A stretch of 41,405 bases of DNA, from NCBI GenBank assembly GCA_002393955.1, contig DGSK01000031.1:34425-75829 (forward strand), in the 5' to 3' direction. Positions 24,340-32,417 of the stretch are shown here, one piece after another (the stretch's first letter is position 1; every line of letters begins with the position of its first letter). Position numbers and translations under genes: made by a program. The notes beneath the pieces are model-generated. The model saw only the letters and a program-made list of their open reading frames with translations, had not been told where the DNA came from and did not search any database. This stretch comes from Lachnospiraceae bacterium UBA4364. Its GTDB lineage: Bacteria > Bacillota > Clostridia > Lachnospirales > Lachnospiraceae.

Positions 24340-25251
24340 TCAGAACTGTCCGCCGTTCCCACCATTATTATTAGGGGTATACGCATTACTTGTGTATCCA
24401 TTATTATTAGGGGTATACGCGTTACTTGTGTATCCATTATTATCGGGATTGTACCCGGGATTACTGAAATTCAGGTCGTCAACCTTACCGCCATAATTCT
24501 GTCCGCCATAGTTTGCAGACATTCCTGCGCCGTAGTTAGCCGAGCCGTCAAGATACAAATAAAGCTCTGCATCCGTAGCGTAAATGTACGGATTAACATA
24601 GAATATCGCAAGTATTCCGCAAGTGAAAGCAGCCAGAACTGCCCAGCCTATGAAAGAAAGCCCAAGTATAAAAGTATCCATCTTATAGCCATCCATCATC
24701 TGTGAACTTTTTTCCTTAACATCGTTCCATGACTGGGTGGGATCCTCTGCAATAAGATACGCAACCATATACCATTCATAGGCTTTAATGACACCCGGAA
24801 TAAGGAAAAGCAGGGACCATAAAAATACAAACAAGTCTTTTAGGAACATGACCTTAACCACATTCATGTAGGAACCGCATTTAAATCCATATAAAAGATC
24901 TTCACCCCTTGCAACTCCATCAGCGTTGTTAACCCAGAATTTCCGACACCCGATCAGCAACGGATTAAAGACAAACGCCTTAATAACCATGCCTACAACC
25001 CATATCACCATGCAGATAAGAAAAATGGCACCGAGCAATACGATAAGCCCCATCACCTCATCTTCAGTCATCTGACCTGACGAACTTGACGAATTGCTAA
25101 ATGTGTTCGACCAATTGCCTGATCCCGATCCGCCACCGCCACCAGCCTTTGCTACGGCTATGGTAGTCAGGAAACCTGCACCTACGCAGGGCCAGTAATT
25201 TGCCTGAAAGGCCCTCATACCTCTGCTTTTAAGCTCCGCTCTGTCTATCAT
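24340..25251 (-). CDS. DUF975 family membrane protein
   Basis: A 303-residue protein of the DUF975 family. It starts MIDRAELKSRGMRAFQANYW, followed by hydrophobic helices near 20-35, 70-100, 145-165 and 195-230, with the family stretch LFLIPGVIKAYEWYMVAYLIAEDP in the middle. A Gly/Ser/Asn-rich loop (about 36-60) separates the first helices. The C-terminus is low-complexity (Tyr/Asn/Gly) and ends in two 12-residue repeats. Function is unknown. An upstream in-frame ATG (25287) is ignored because AGGAGGAG lies directly before the ATG at 25251. Confidence 0.9.
   Translation of the reverse strand: MIDRAELKSRGMRAFQANYWPCVGAGFLTTIAVAKAGGGGGSGSGNWSNTFSNSSSSSGQMTEDEVMGLIVLLGAIFLICMVIWVVGMVIKAFVFNPLLIGCRKFWVNNADGVARGEDLLYGFKCGSYMNVVKVMFLKDLFVFLWSLLFLIPGVIKAYEWYMVAYLIAEDPTQSWNDVKEKSSQMMDGYKMDTFILGLSFIGWAVLAAFTCGILAIFYVNPYIYATDAELYLYLDGSANYGAGMSANYGGQNYGGKVDDLNFSNPGYNPDNNGYTSNAYTPNNNGYTSNAYTPNNNGGNGGQF
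24362..24443 (-). repeat. 36-bp tandem repeat in the DUF975 gene
   Basis: Two nearly perfect 36-bp units (24362-24397, 24398-24433) and part of a third encode GYTSNAYTPNNN twice at the protein C-terminus. One base differs between the full units. Confidence 0.9.
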
Positions 25252-25339
25252 GTTTTCTCTCCTCCTCCCTCTGTATCCAGAAGACATTACTTCCGAAAAA
25301 CGATTAACATAATACGGTTAAATCTTATTAAATAAGCCC

Positions 25340-28225
25340 TTATTTTGCAAGTATTTTCTTAAGAAAAGCCCCTGTATATGAAGCCTTTACGCGGCTCACT
25401 TCCTCAGGAGTTCCCTTTGCTATGACAGTTCCGCCGCCGTCCCCCCCCTCCGGACCCATATCGATTATGTAATCTGCATTTTTTATCACATCCAGATTAT
25501 GCTCTATGACTACTACAGTATTACCACCGTCCGTAAGCTTCTGCAGTATATCCACCAGTTTCCTTACATCTTCAAAATGAAGCCCGGTGGTAGGTTCGTC
25601 CAGTATGTAGATTGTTTTTCCGGTACTCCTCTTTGAAAGCTCCGCAGCCAGCTTTATGCGCTGAGCCTCTCCGCCTGACAGCTCCGTGGAAGGCTGGCCA
25701 AGCTTGATATAAGAAAGTCCCACGTCGTACAGAGTCTGCATCTTATCCCTTATGGAAGGCACTGCCCCAAAGAATTCCAGCGCTTCTTCCACTGTCATAT
25801 CCAATACTTCGTATATGTTCTTTCCTTTGTAACACACATCCAGAGTTTCTCTGTTATATCTCTTTCCTCCGCAGACCTCGCAGGGCACATATACGTCAGG
25901 CAGGAAATGCATCTCTATCTTAACTATTCCGTCACCGCTGCATGCCTCACATCTTCCGCCCTTTACATTAAAGCTGAACCTTCCTTTTTTGTATCCTCTC
26001 GCCCTGGCATCAGCAGTATTTGCAAAAAGATCCCTTATCTGATCGAATACACCGGTATAGGTTGCCGGATTAGACCTTGGAGTCCTGCCTATGGGGGACT
26101 GGTCAATAGCGATCACCTTATCCAGCTTATCAATACCATTTATCCTCTTATGCTTTCCAGGAACTGTGTATGCACGGTTCAGCGCCCTTGCAAGCGACTT
26201 GTACAGGATTTCATTCACAAGCGAAGATTTTCCCGATCCGGAAACACCCGTCACGCAGGTAAACACGCCCAACGGAATGTCCACATCTATATTTTTAAGG
26301 TTATTCTCCTGTGCTCCCTTTATGGTAAGACAAGCCTTGCTCTTCCTGCGAACTAACGGTATATCGATTTTTTTCTTACCGGAAAGATACTGTCCGGTAA
26401 TGGATTTCTCACAGCTTATAATATCTTCCAGGCTGCCGCTTGCCACTATCTCACCACCATGCGAACCGGCTCCCGGCCCCACATCCACCAGAAAATCCGC
26501 CTGGCGCATGGTATCCTCATCATGCTCCACCACTATCAAAGTATTCCCCAGATCACGAAGTCCTTTTAATGCCCCCAGGAGCTTATCGTTGTCCCGCTGG
26601 TGAAGACCGATACTCGGTTCGTCAAGTATATAGCACACTCCCACCAGGCCTGAGCCTATCTGAGTAGCAAGCCTTATACGCTGCGCCTCACCACCGGAAA
26701 GAGTTGCCGTAGCCCTCGAAAGAGTGAGGTAATTTAAGCCCACTTCATTTAAGAATCCGATCCTTGCCTTTATCTCTTTTAGTATCTGGTCTGCGATTAT
26801 ATGCTGCTGCTTTGAGAGAGTTAATGTTTCAAGAACATTCTGCAGCTCTCCTATGGAATACTCGGTCATCTCGTAAATATTGATCCCCGATACTGTCACC
26901 GCCAGTGCCTCCGGCTTAAGTCTCTGACCATGGCACTTATCACAGGCTTCTATTGACATAAAGCGCTCGTATTCGGATTTTGCAGTCTCGGAATAGGTCT
27001 CCCTGTACCTCTGCTCGACATTTCTTATAAGTCCCTCAAACGCTATGGGATATACACCATAGCCGCGCTGCCCCTGGTAATGTACATCCACCTCCACATC
27101 AGTGCCATACAGCAGAATATCACGGATTTTTTCCGGAAGCTCGCACCATGGCGTATCAAATGAAAACTTAAACTTTTTCTTAAGTGCCTGCAAGAGTGCA
27201 TTAGAAAAGCTTCCCTCCTGATTTGCCGACTGCCAGCCCATAACGGCTATACAGCCTTCATTAATCGACCGGTTCGGATCAGGAATCATGGACTGTTCGG
27301 TGAATTCCATCTTTATCCCCAGTCCGGCACAGTTCGGGCAGGCACCAAAGGGATTATTAAAGGAAAAGGTCCTGGGTTCCAGCTCGGGTATGCTTATACC
27401 GCAGTCAGGGCAGGAAAACGAACGGCTGAAATTAAGCCTTTCGCCTCCGATGACATCTATCTCCAGCAATCCCTCAGCAATATCAAGAACATTTTCTATT
27501 GAATCCGCCAGGCGTCTTTCCACACCTTCACGGATAACCAGTCTGTCCACCACCACGGAAATGCTGTGCTTTATATTTTTATCAAGAGCGATGTCCTCGT
27601 CCAGGTCATAGAGATTACCATCTACCTCGACCCTTACATAGCCGCTTTTCTTCATCTGCTCTATGACTTTCTCATGTCTGCCTTTCTTACCACGGACTAC
27701 AGGTGCCATGACCTGGATCTTGGTCCCCTCAGGAAGTTCCATGATCCTGTCCGTCATCTGGTCCACGGTCTGACGCATTATCTCCCTGCCGCACTTAGGG
27801 CAGTGGGGTATGCCGGCTCTGGCATAAAGAAGACGGAAATAGTCGTAGATTTCGGTAACAGTCCCTACAGTAGACCGGGGGTTCTTATTTGTGGATTTCT
27901 GGTCTATGCTTATGGCAGGACTCAGACCGTCGATCTTATCAACAGCAGGCTTTTCCATCTGCCCAAGGAACTGCCTGGCATATGAAGAAAGCGATTCCAT
28001 ATACCTTCTCTGCCCCTCCGCATAGATAGTGTCAAAGGCAAGAGATGACTTGCCCGAACCGGACAGTCCTGTGAAAACGACAAAGCGGTCTCTGGGAATC
28101 TCCAGATCCACATTCTTAAGATTATGCTCACGTGCCCCGCTTATCCTTATGGTTCTTGATCCCGGAAGCATTTTGGCATAAGTATTTTTTTCTTCAGTCT
28201 TTTTGGCCGGCATGATAATATTCAT
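25340..28225 (-). CDS. uvrA: Excinuclease ABC subunit A
   Basis: A 961-residue UvrA, the damage-recognition ATPase of nucleotide excision repair. Two ABC modules are visible: Walker A GLSGSGKSS (about 53-61) and GVSGSGKSS (about residue 640), two LSGGEAQRI signatures, and paired Walker B (YILDEPSIGLH, YILDEPTTGLH). Zinc-binding CPKC, CPDC...CPNC and CEAC...CEVC clusters are present. A TTG at 28252 extends the frame but lies at the predicted transcript start; the ATG at 28225 follows AGGAAAGGA. uvrB lies 6.6 kb upstream on the same strand, separated by four other genes. Confidence 0.97.
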   Translation of the reverse strand: MNIIMPAKKTEEKNTYAKMLPGSRTIRISGAREHNLKNVDLEIPRDRFVVFTGLSGSGKSSLAFDTIYAEGQRRYMESLSSYARQFLGQMEKPAVDKIDGLSPAISIDQKSTNKNPRSTVGTVTEIYDYFRLLYARAGIPHCPKCGREIMRQTVDQMTDRIMELPEGTKIQVMAPVVRGKKGRHEKVIEQMKKSGYVRVEVDGNLYDLDEDIALDKNIKHSISVVVDRLVIREGVERRLADSIENVLDIAEGLLEIDVIGGERLNFSRSFSCPDCGISIPELEPRTFSFNNPFGACPNCAGLGIKMEFTEQSMIPDPNRSINEGCIAVMGWQSANQEGSFSNALLQALKKKFKFSFDTPWCELPEKIRDILLYGTDVEVDVHYQGQRGYGVYPIAFEGLIRNVEQRYRETYSETAKSEYERFMSIEACDKCHGQRLKPEALAVTVSGINIYEMTEYSIGELQNVLETLTLSKQQHIIADQILKEIKARIGFLNEVGLNYLTLSRATATLSGGEAQRIRLATQIGSGLVGVCYILDEPSIGLHQRDNDKLLGALKGLRDLGNTLIVVEHDEDTMRQADFLVDVGPGAGSHGGEIVASGSLEDIISCEKSITGQYLSGKKKIDIPLVRRKSKACLTIKGAQENNLKNIDVDIPLGVFTCVTGVSGSGKSSLVNEILYKSLARALNRAYTVPGKHKRINGIDKLDKVIAIDQSPIGRTPRSNPATYTGVFDQIRDLFANTADARARGYKKGRFSFNVKGGRCEACSGDGIVKIEMHFLPDVYVPCEVCGGKRYNRETLDVCYKGKNIYEVLDMTVEEALEFFGAVPSIRDKMQTLYDVGLSYIKLGQPSTELSGGEAQRIKLAAELSKRSTGKTIYILDEPTTGLHFEDVRKLVDILQKLTDGGNTVVVIEHNLDVIKNADYIIDMGPEGGDGGGTVIAKGTPEEVSRVKASYTGAFLKKILAK

Positions 28226-28245
28226 TCCTTTCCTAAAACATAAAT

Positions 28246-28259
28246 CAAACAAATGTTCC
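28246..28259 (-). promoter_or_regulatory. LexA-like box at the uvrA start site
   Basis: GGAACATTTGTTTG on the minus strand matches 12 of 14 positions of the Bacillus-type LexA (DinR) consensus CGAACRNRYGTTYG. It covers the predicted transcription start of uvrA, where a repressor would block the promoter. Confidence 0.5.
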
Positions 28260-28262
28260 TAT

Positions 28263-28292
28263 ATGCTATCACAAGAATTTCTCCCTTGTCAA
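28263..28292 (-). promoter_or_regulatory. Promoter of uvrA
   Basis: Perfect TTGACA (28287-28292), 18-base spacer and TAGCAT (28263-28268) on the minus strand, leader of about 30 bases. Confidence 0.55.
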
Positions 28293-28340
28293 TCATCTTT
28301 CAGCGCTCTTGCAGGATAGTACATTGCCGTTCAGATGATC

Positions 28341-28371
28341 ACACAAAAACTGCCACACATGGTGGCAGTTT
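28341..28371 (-). terminator. Terminator of the AIM24 gene
   Basis: A perfect 10-bp stem AAACTGCCAC/GTGGCAGTTT (28362-28371 with 28347-28356), 5-base loop, then TTGTGTG on the minus strand. It separates the AIM24 gene from the uvrA promoter. Confidence 0.75.
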
Positions 28372-28411
28372 CGAAAGATTGGTATTACTGTTTATTCCTG
28401 ATTGCCTGCGA

Positions 28412-29089
28412 TCAGCTTCTTGTCGGAAGATAAGGAATGATCGCACCTGCAAGCTGAGGAACAGGCATAGTCTGTACCCATACATGACCGGGACCTGTGA
28501 TAACGGTATTGAAGATTCCCTCGCCTCCGAAGAGTGCATTCTTAAGTCCGGGAACAGTCTTGATATCCATTGTGCAGGTAGAACTCATAGCTGCAAGATA
28601 TCCTGTATCAAGGATCATCTGCTGTCCGGCCTGAAGTTCATACTCCTTTACATATCCGTCAAACTCAACCAATACGGTTCCCTGTCCGGAAAACTTCTGC
28701 ATGATGAAACCTTCACCGCCAGCAAATCCTGCACCGAGCTTCTTCTGATATGCAACAGAGAGAGTTACGCCGGCAGTTGATGCAAGGAAAGCCTTCTTCT
28801 GTGCAATGATTTCCTGTTTGGAGTCAATTTCAAACGCACGGATGGAGCCGGGGAAACTTGATGCAAACGCGATCATTCCGGGACCGCCCTCTGCAGTATA
28901 CTTATTCTGGAACAGGCTTTCACCGGAAAACATACGTCCCAGCATTTTTCCTGCGCCGCCACCGACAGTCTCCATCTTCATATTCGGTGTCATCCAGCTC
29001 ATTGCACCGCTTTCACAGATCAGTGTTTCACCTGCTTCAAGGTCACAGATTGCTACGGGCAACGGCTCGCCCTCGATTGAATACTTCAT
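28412..29089 (-). CDS. AIM24/TIGR00266 family protein
   Basis: A 225-residue soluble protein of the AIM24 family, all-beta with many glycines. Typical stretches are ESGAMSWMTPNM, GESLFQNKYTAEGGPG, GEGFIMQKFSGQGTVLVEFDG, LDTGYLAAM and LFGGEGIFNTVITGPGHVWVQT. The bacterial role is not established. In-frame ATG at 29146 is rejected because AAGGAGGG sits before the ATG at 29089. It lies 129 bases behind the last zinc-ribbon/TPR gene and has a terminator after it, so it may be its own unit (an extended -10, TGG-TAAAAT, is at 29151-29159). Confidence 0.92.
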   Translation of the reverse strand: MKYSIEGEPLPVAICDLEAGETLICESGAMSWMTPNMKMETVGGGAGKMLGRMFSGESLFQNKYTAEGGPGMIAFASSFPGSIRAFEIDSKQEIIAQKKAFLASTAGVTLSVAYQKKLGAGFAGGEGFIMQKFSGQGTVLVEFDGYVKEYELQAGQQMILDTGYLAAMSSTCTMDIKTVPGLKNALFGGEGIFNTVITGPGHVWVQTMPVPQLAGAIIPYLPTRS

Positions 29090-29218
29090 TATTAAATCCC
29101 TCCTTATGATGTAAGATTTGCAGTTCCGGCACATACCGAAACACAACCCTATTTTACCATAAGTGACAGATTATAACCACTAGTACACCCTAACAAATAT
29201 TATTATCTTTTATCCTCT

Positions 29219-30505
29219 TCACTGATCCGCCGGCGTTGCCAGGTATTCCATGATTTCATCATAAGTATAGGCCTTTTCTTCATATATTTCCCTAACATCT
29301 CCGCTGTAAACAGCAGCTTTTTCACTGTTGTATTCTTCCTCCGTTACCCAGCTGCCGTTGCTGCTGTATTCCATATAGGCGCCGTTAAAACTGTGATCTG
29401 TCCCATCATGCCCGCATGGCGAGCAGAATGATCCTTTCCACAGTATGTCCTCTTCCGGACAGTCATAATAATCCGTACCGGTAAAATGAGTCACATACTC
29501 CAGGTATGGTATGTGCATGCCGTGAAAAAAGCATACCATATTGCTGTACGGGATATAGCTGACAGTATCACACCAGTTGATTCCCTGGCTTTCTAATGCC
29601 CCATCCTCCATATACAGTATCAGATGCCCCATTCCCAGGGCACCGTATGCATAGGGATCCACGGCTATTTCCGGTATGTCATCCTCATTGATGTATATAA
29701 TGTGGAACTGCGATCCGTCATAATACTCCTGCCTGCTAAGATTCTCTTCAGGAAAACACTCTGATACATACTCCCAGTTATCCAGCATGTATGCTTCCAC
29801 GGCATCACGCATGGCCAGTTTCCAACTATCATCCACTGGTTCAGGATCGTCAGCCTCTGATGAGTATTCCGTGTCTCCGCCGGCTGTTCCGGACTCATCA
29901 TTTCCTGCATCATTTCCTTCATCACTCGGTTCTGCTGCCATTGGTGCATTCATTTCGGTCCCTATATCCGACGCCAGGGTCTTCAATCCGCTGTCACCAG
30001 TTGCATCAACTCCGCTTAAGGCCACTTCCAGTGCTGACTCATTGTCATCTATGGCAATATAAAGATCTGCCAGTGCTTTATATGCTTCCGGGTTGTTCGG
30101 ATCTATCTCTATGGCCGCCCTGTATGCAGCAATCGCTCTTTCATAATCCAGCTCATCCACATATCTGTTTCCCAAAGAAAGCTGACGATTATATCTGTTC
30201 ATCGGGGTATTGTATATGGCAACTGTGGTTATCGCAGCAATCACGATCACCAGTATGCTCACTACGGCTGCACCTCCTATCAGCCACGGTAAAAAGCTTT
30301 TCTTTTTGATTATACTTTCGGTTTCTTTTTCCTGATGACGTTTTTCCGTTTGTCCGGATTCTGTTCCTTCGCCATCTGCCGTAGCTTTTGTGGAAGACTG
30401 AATTGCATTATCGTCATCAGCCTTTTTCATCTCCTGCGGTGCTCCGCAATACCTGCAATATAAGGCACCTTCATTGATTTCTTTGCAGCATTTTATACAA
30501 TACAT
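29219..30505 (-). CDS. Zinc-ribbon/TPR membrane protein, paralogue 1
   Basis: A 428-residue protein of the same build as the next two genes. A cytoplasmic zinc ribbon (Cys3, Cys6, Cys17, Cys20), a polar linker, one membrane helix (about 73-95), two or so TPR units (about 103-165, DELDYERAIAAYRAAIEIDPNNPEAYKALADLY), an acidic linker and a C-terminal module (about 230-425) with the acidic motif INEDDIPEIAVD and ending YDEIMEYL. The topology puts everything after the helix outside the cell. Unlike the two paralogues upstream it has no CnaB-like or YfaP-like domain. CAGGAG precedes the ATG; the gap to the upstream gene is 24 bases. Function unknown. Confidence 0.88.
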   Translation of the reverse strand: MYCIKCCKEINEGALYCRYCGAPQEMKKADDDNAIQSSTKATADGEGTESGQTEKRHQEKETESIIKKKSFLPWLIGGAAVVSILVIVIAAITTVAIYNTPMNRYNRQLSLGNRYVDELDYERAIAAYRAAIEIDPNNPEAYKALADLYIAIDDNESALEVALSGVDATGDSGLKTLASDIGTEMNAPMAAEPSDEGNDAGNDESGTAGGDTEYSSEADDPEPVDDSWKLAMRDAVEAYMLDNWEYVSECFPEENLSRQEYYDGSQFHIIYINEDDIPEIAVDPYAYGALGMGHLILYMEDGALESQGINWCDTVSYIPYSNMVCFFHGMHIPYLEYVTHFTGTDYYDCPEEDILWKGSFCSPCGHDGTDHSFNGAYMEYSSNGSWVTEEEYNSEKAAVYSGDVREIYEEKAYTYDEIMEYLATPADQ

Positions 30506-30529
30506 GTTCCGTCTCCTGTCACTATGATT

Positions 30530-32356
30530 TTAATTTGATAAAAATCTTATTGCTTCATCATAGCTCATATCATATCCTACCGAAACAGCTTTACTAGAAT
30601 CAAAATACTGTTTCTGATCACGGTAATACTCTTCTTCAGTTACATTCTCACCGTTAGAACCATATTTATATTCCCCAGAATATTCATCTGTTTCCCACCA
30701 CCCCCGCCACAGTTCCTGATATCTGCCTCTGTCCCATTTTACTATCCATAAACCACGTGAAAAACTATCACCTCCAAACTCTTCCAAGATCAAACCTTCG
30801 CCCAAAATTACAGAACAGTTTGCAGAACATACTTCTACTGCCTTGCCGTCAGTATATGAATATACCCCGCCACCTGTACTCCAACCTGCTCCGCCTGATA
30901 CAACCGCTAGCTCCGGTACATCATCACTGTCAAGATATACTATAGATGCTGTTGTTTCCATTCCATCTCGTTCTTTCCCATATCCACACAAAATATCCAG
31001 ATATGCCTGCTTCCAGACTTCATCTTCTGCAGGCAGATCCGCCTCCACCGTATATGCATCCTTTTCATCAAAGCTTATCCATGCATACTGCTCGCCGGTG
31101 GTGTCATAGATATAGTCCTGCTGGTCGTAGACTGTTCCCGCGTAGTAATAGCAGGGACACCACAGTGGTGCACTTTCGGAAGTGTCCGCCGTACTCTCAT
31201 ATATGAGTCCGGTGCTGTCATAGACACGGACTGTCACGCCGTCAGCCTCCATCTGAGACGATGAACCATTTCTCGCATTAGCTGCATCTGCTACATATAT
31301 GGTCTTTGCTATCTCTGCACTTGCATTGTGGATATATATTACTTCATATGGCTGGTCGGCTCCATGATCCGCATACAGGAATACATTACCCTCGCTGTCG
31401 GCGGGATGACCGATATTTATATATTCTTTCATATCGGAATTGAATGCGCAGAGATCCAGGTCACGATCTCCGTTCCATGTGAGCAGAACGTATGCGTCAT
31501 CGCCTGTCACATGCGGAACAAGGGCTACAACAGACGAAGCATCACTGCCGGATACATTTACCGTCATCTCCTGCTTGTGGAAGCCTTCTGCATCACACTT
31601 TACGGTATATTCGCCGTATTCAATTTCACTAAATGATACTTTTCCGTCACTGCCTGTTTCGCCTGAGAACTCACCGGAAGCTCCGCTTAGTTTCACCTCT
31701 GCACCGCTTATTGCTCCGGTTTCATTTGCTGCCATTACCTTTACGGTAATATTCCCCGTGGTTACCTGTGGCTCCTCCGGTACATTTTCCTCAGGCGTAC
31801 CAGACGCATTCTGTTCTGCGGTCATTTCCGTAAGCATGGCAGTAAGGCTTGCATCACCGCTGGCATTTATGCCTGCCTGTACTGTATTCTGCGCAGAGAA
31901 ACTGTCATCCATGGCAAGATACAGCTCTGCAAGTGCTTTATACGCTTCGGGATTAATTGGATCTATCTCTATAGCTGCCTTATAGGCCGCTATAGCTTTT
32001 TCATAATCCAGATCATCCAGGTATCTTTCAGCAAGTGAAAGCTGCCGGTCATATTTTTTCGTGGGGCTGTTATATACCGCAACAGCACTTACCGCAAATA
32101 TAAGTACCGCAAGAACAACTACAGCTGCGATACCGCCTATCAGTAACGGCAGAAGGTTCTTCTTTTTGCTCACTGAAGCAGCCGCCAGCTTTGCTTCATC
32201 CGGCGTTTTCTCTCCTTCTGATGCTTTCCCCGGTCTTCTTCCGGGCAGCAGGACAGTTTCATCATCACTCCCACTATCATCAGCCTGCGGGGTTCCGCAG
32301 TACCTGCAAAAAGCTACACCTTCATCTATCTCTTTTCCGCAATTCTTACAATACAT
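30530..32356 (-). CDS. Zinc-ribbon/TPR protein with CnaB- and YfaP-like domains, paralogue 2
   Basis: A 608-residue protein. Zinc ribbon (Cys3, Cys6, Cys17, Cys20), membrane helix (about 68-92), TPR (about 103-165), a CnaB/carboxypeptidase-regulatory-like beta domain (about 203-275, GAEVKLSGASGEFSG, YGEYTVKCDAEGF), a domain resembling YfaP/DUF2135 (about 285-375, LLTWNGDRDLDLCAFNSDM) and a C-terminal module (about 440-605) with IVYLDSDDVPELAVVSGG and ending YDEAIRFL. The parts after the helix should be extracellular. The TPR to YfaP core is nearly the same, protein and DNA, as in the next gene upstream. AAGGAG precedes the ATG. Function unknown. Confidence 0.88.
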   Translation of the reverse strand: MYCKNCGKEIDEGVAFCRYCGTPQADDSGSDDETVLLPGRRPGKASEGEKTPDEAKLAAASVSKKKNLLPLLIGGIAAVVVLAVLIFAVSAVAVYNSPTKKYDRQLSLAERYLDDLDYEKAIAAYKAAIEIDPINPEAYKALAELYLAMDDSFSAQNTVQAGINASGDASLTAMLTEMTAEQNASGTPEENVPEEPQVTTGNITVKVMAANETGAISGAEVKLSGASGEFSGETGSDGKVSFSEIEYGEYTVKCDAEGFHKQEMTVNVSGSDASSVVALVPHVTGDDAYVLLTWNGDRDLDLCAFNSDMKEYINIGHPADSEGNVFLYADHGADQPYEVIYIHNASAEIAKTIYVADAANARNGSSSQMEADGVTVRVYDSTGLIYESTADTSESAPLWCPCYYYAGTVYDQQDYIYDTTGEQYAWISFDEKDAYTVEADLPAEDEVWKQAYLDILCGYGKERDGMETTASIVYLDSDDVPELAVVSGGAGWSTGGGVYSYTDGKAVEVCSANCSVILGEGLILEEFGGDSFSRGLWIVKWDRGRYQELWRGWWETDEYSGEYKYGSNGENVTEEEYYRDQKQYFDSSKAVSVGYDMSYDEAIRFLSN

Positions 32357-32417
32357 AATTCAGTCTCTCCTTCTGATATGATCCAGTATCCTGACCGCTT
32401 AAAATCACTGGAAAATA

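Noticed and set aside
24362..24443. CRISPR-like direct repeats
   Set aside because: The 36-bp units are contiguous with no spacers and are in frame within the DUF975 gene.
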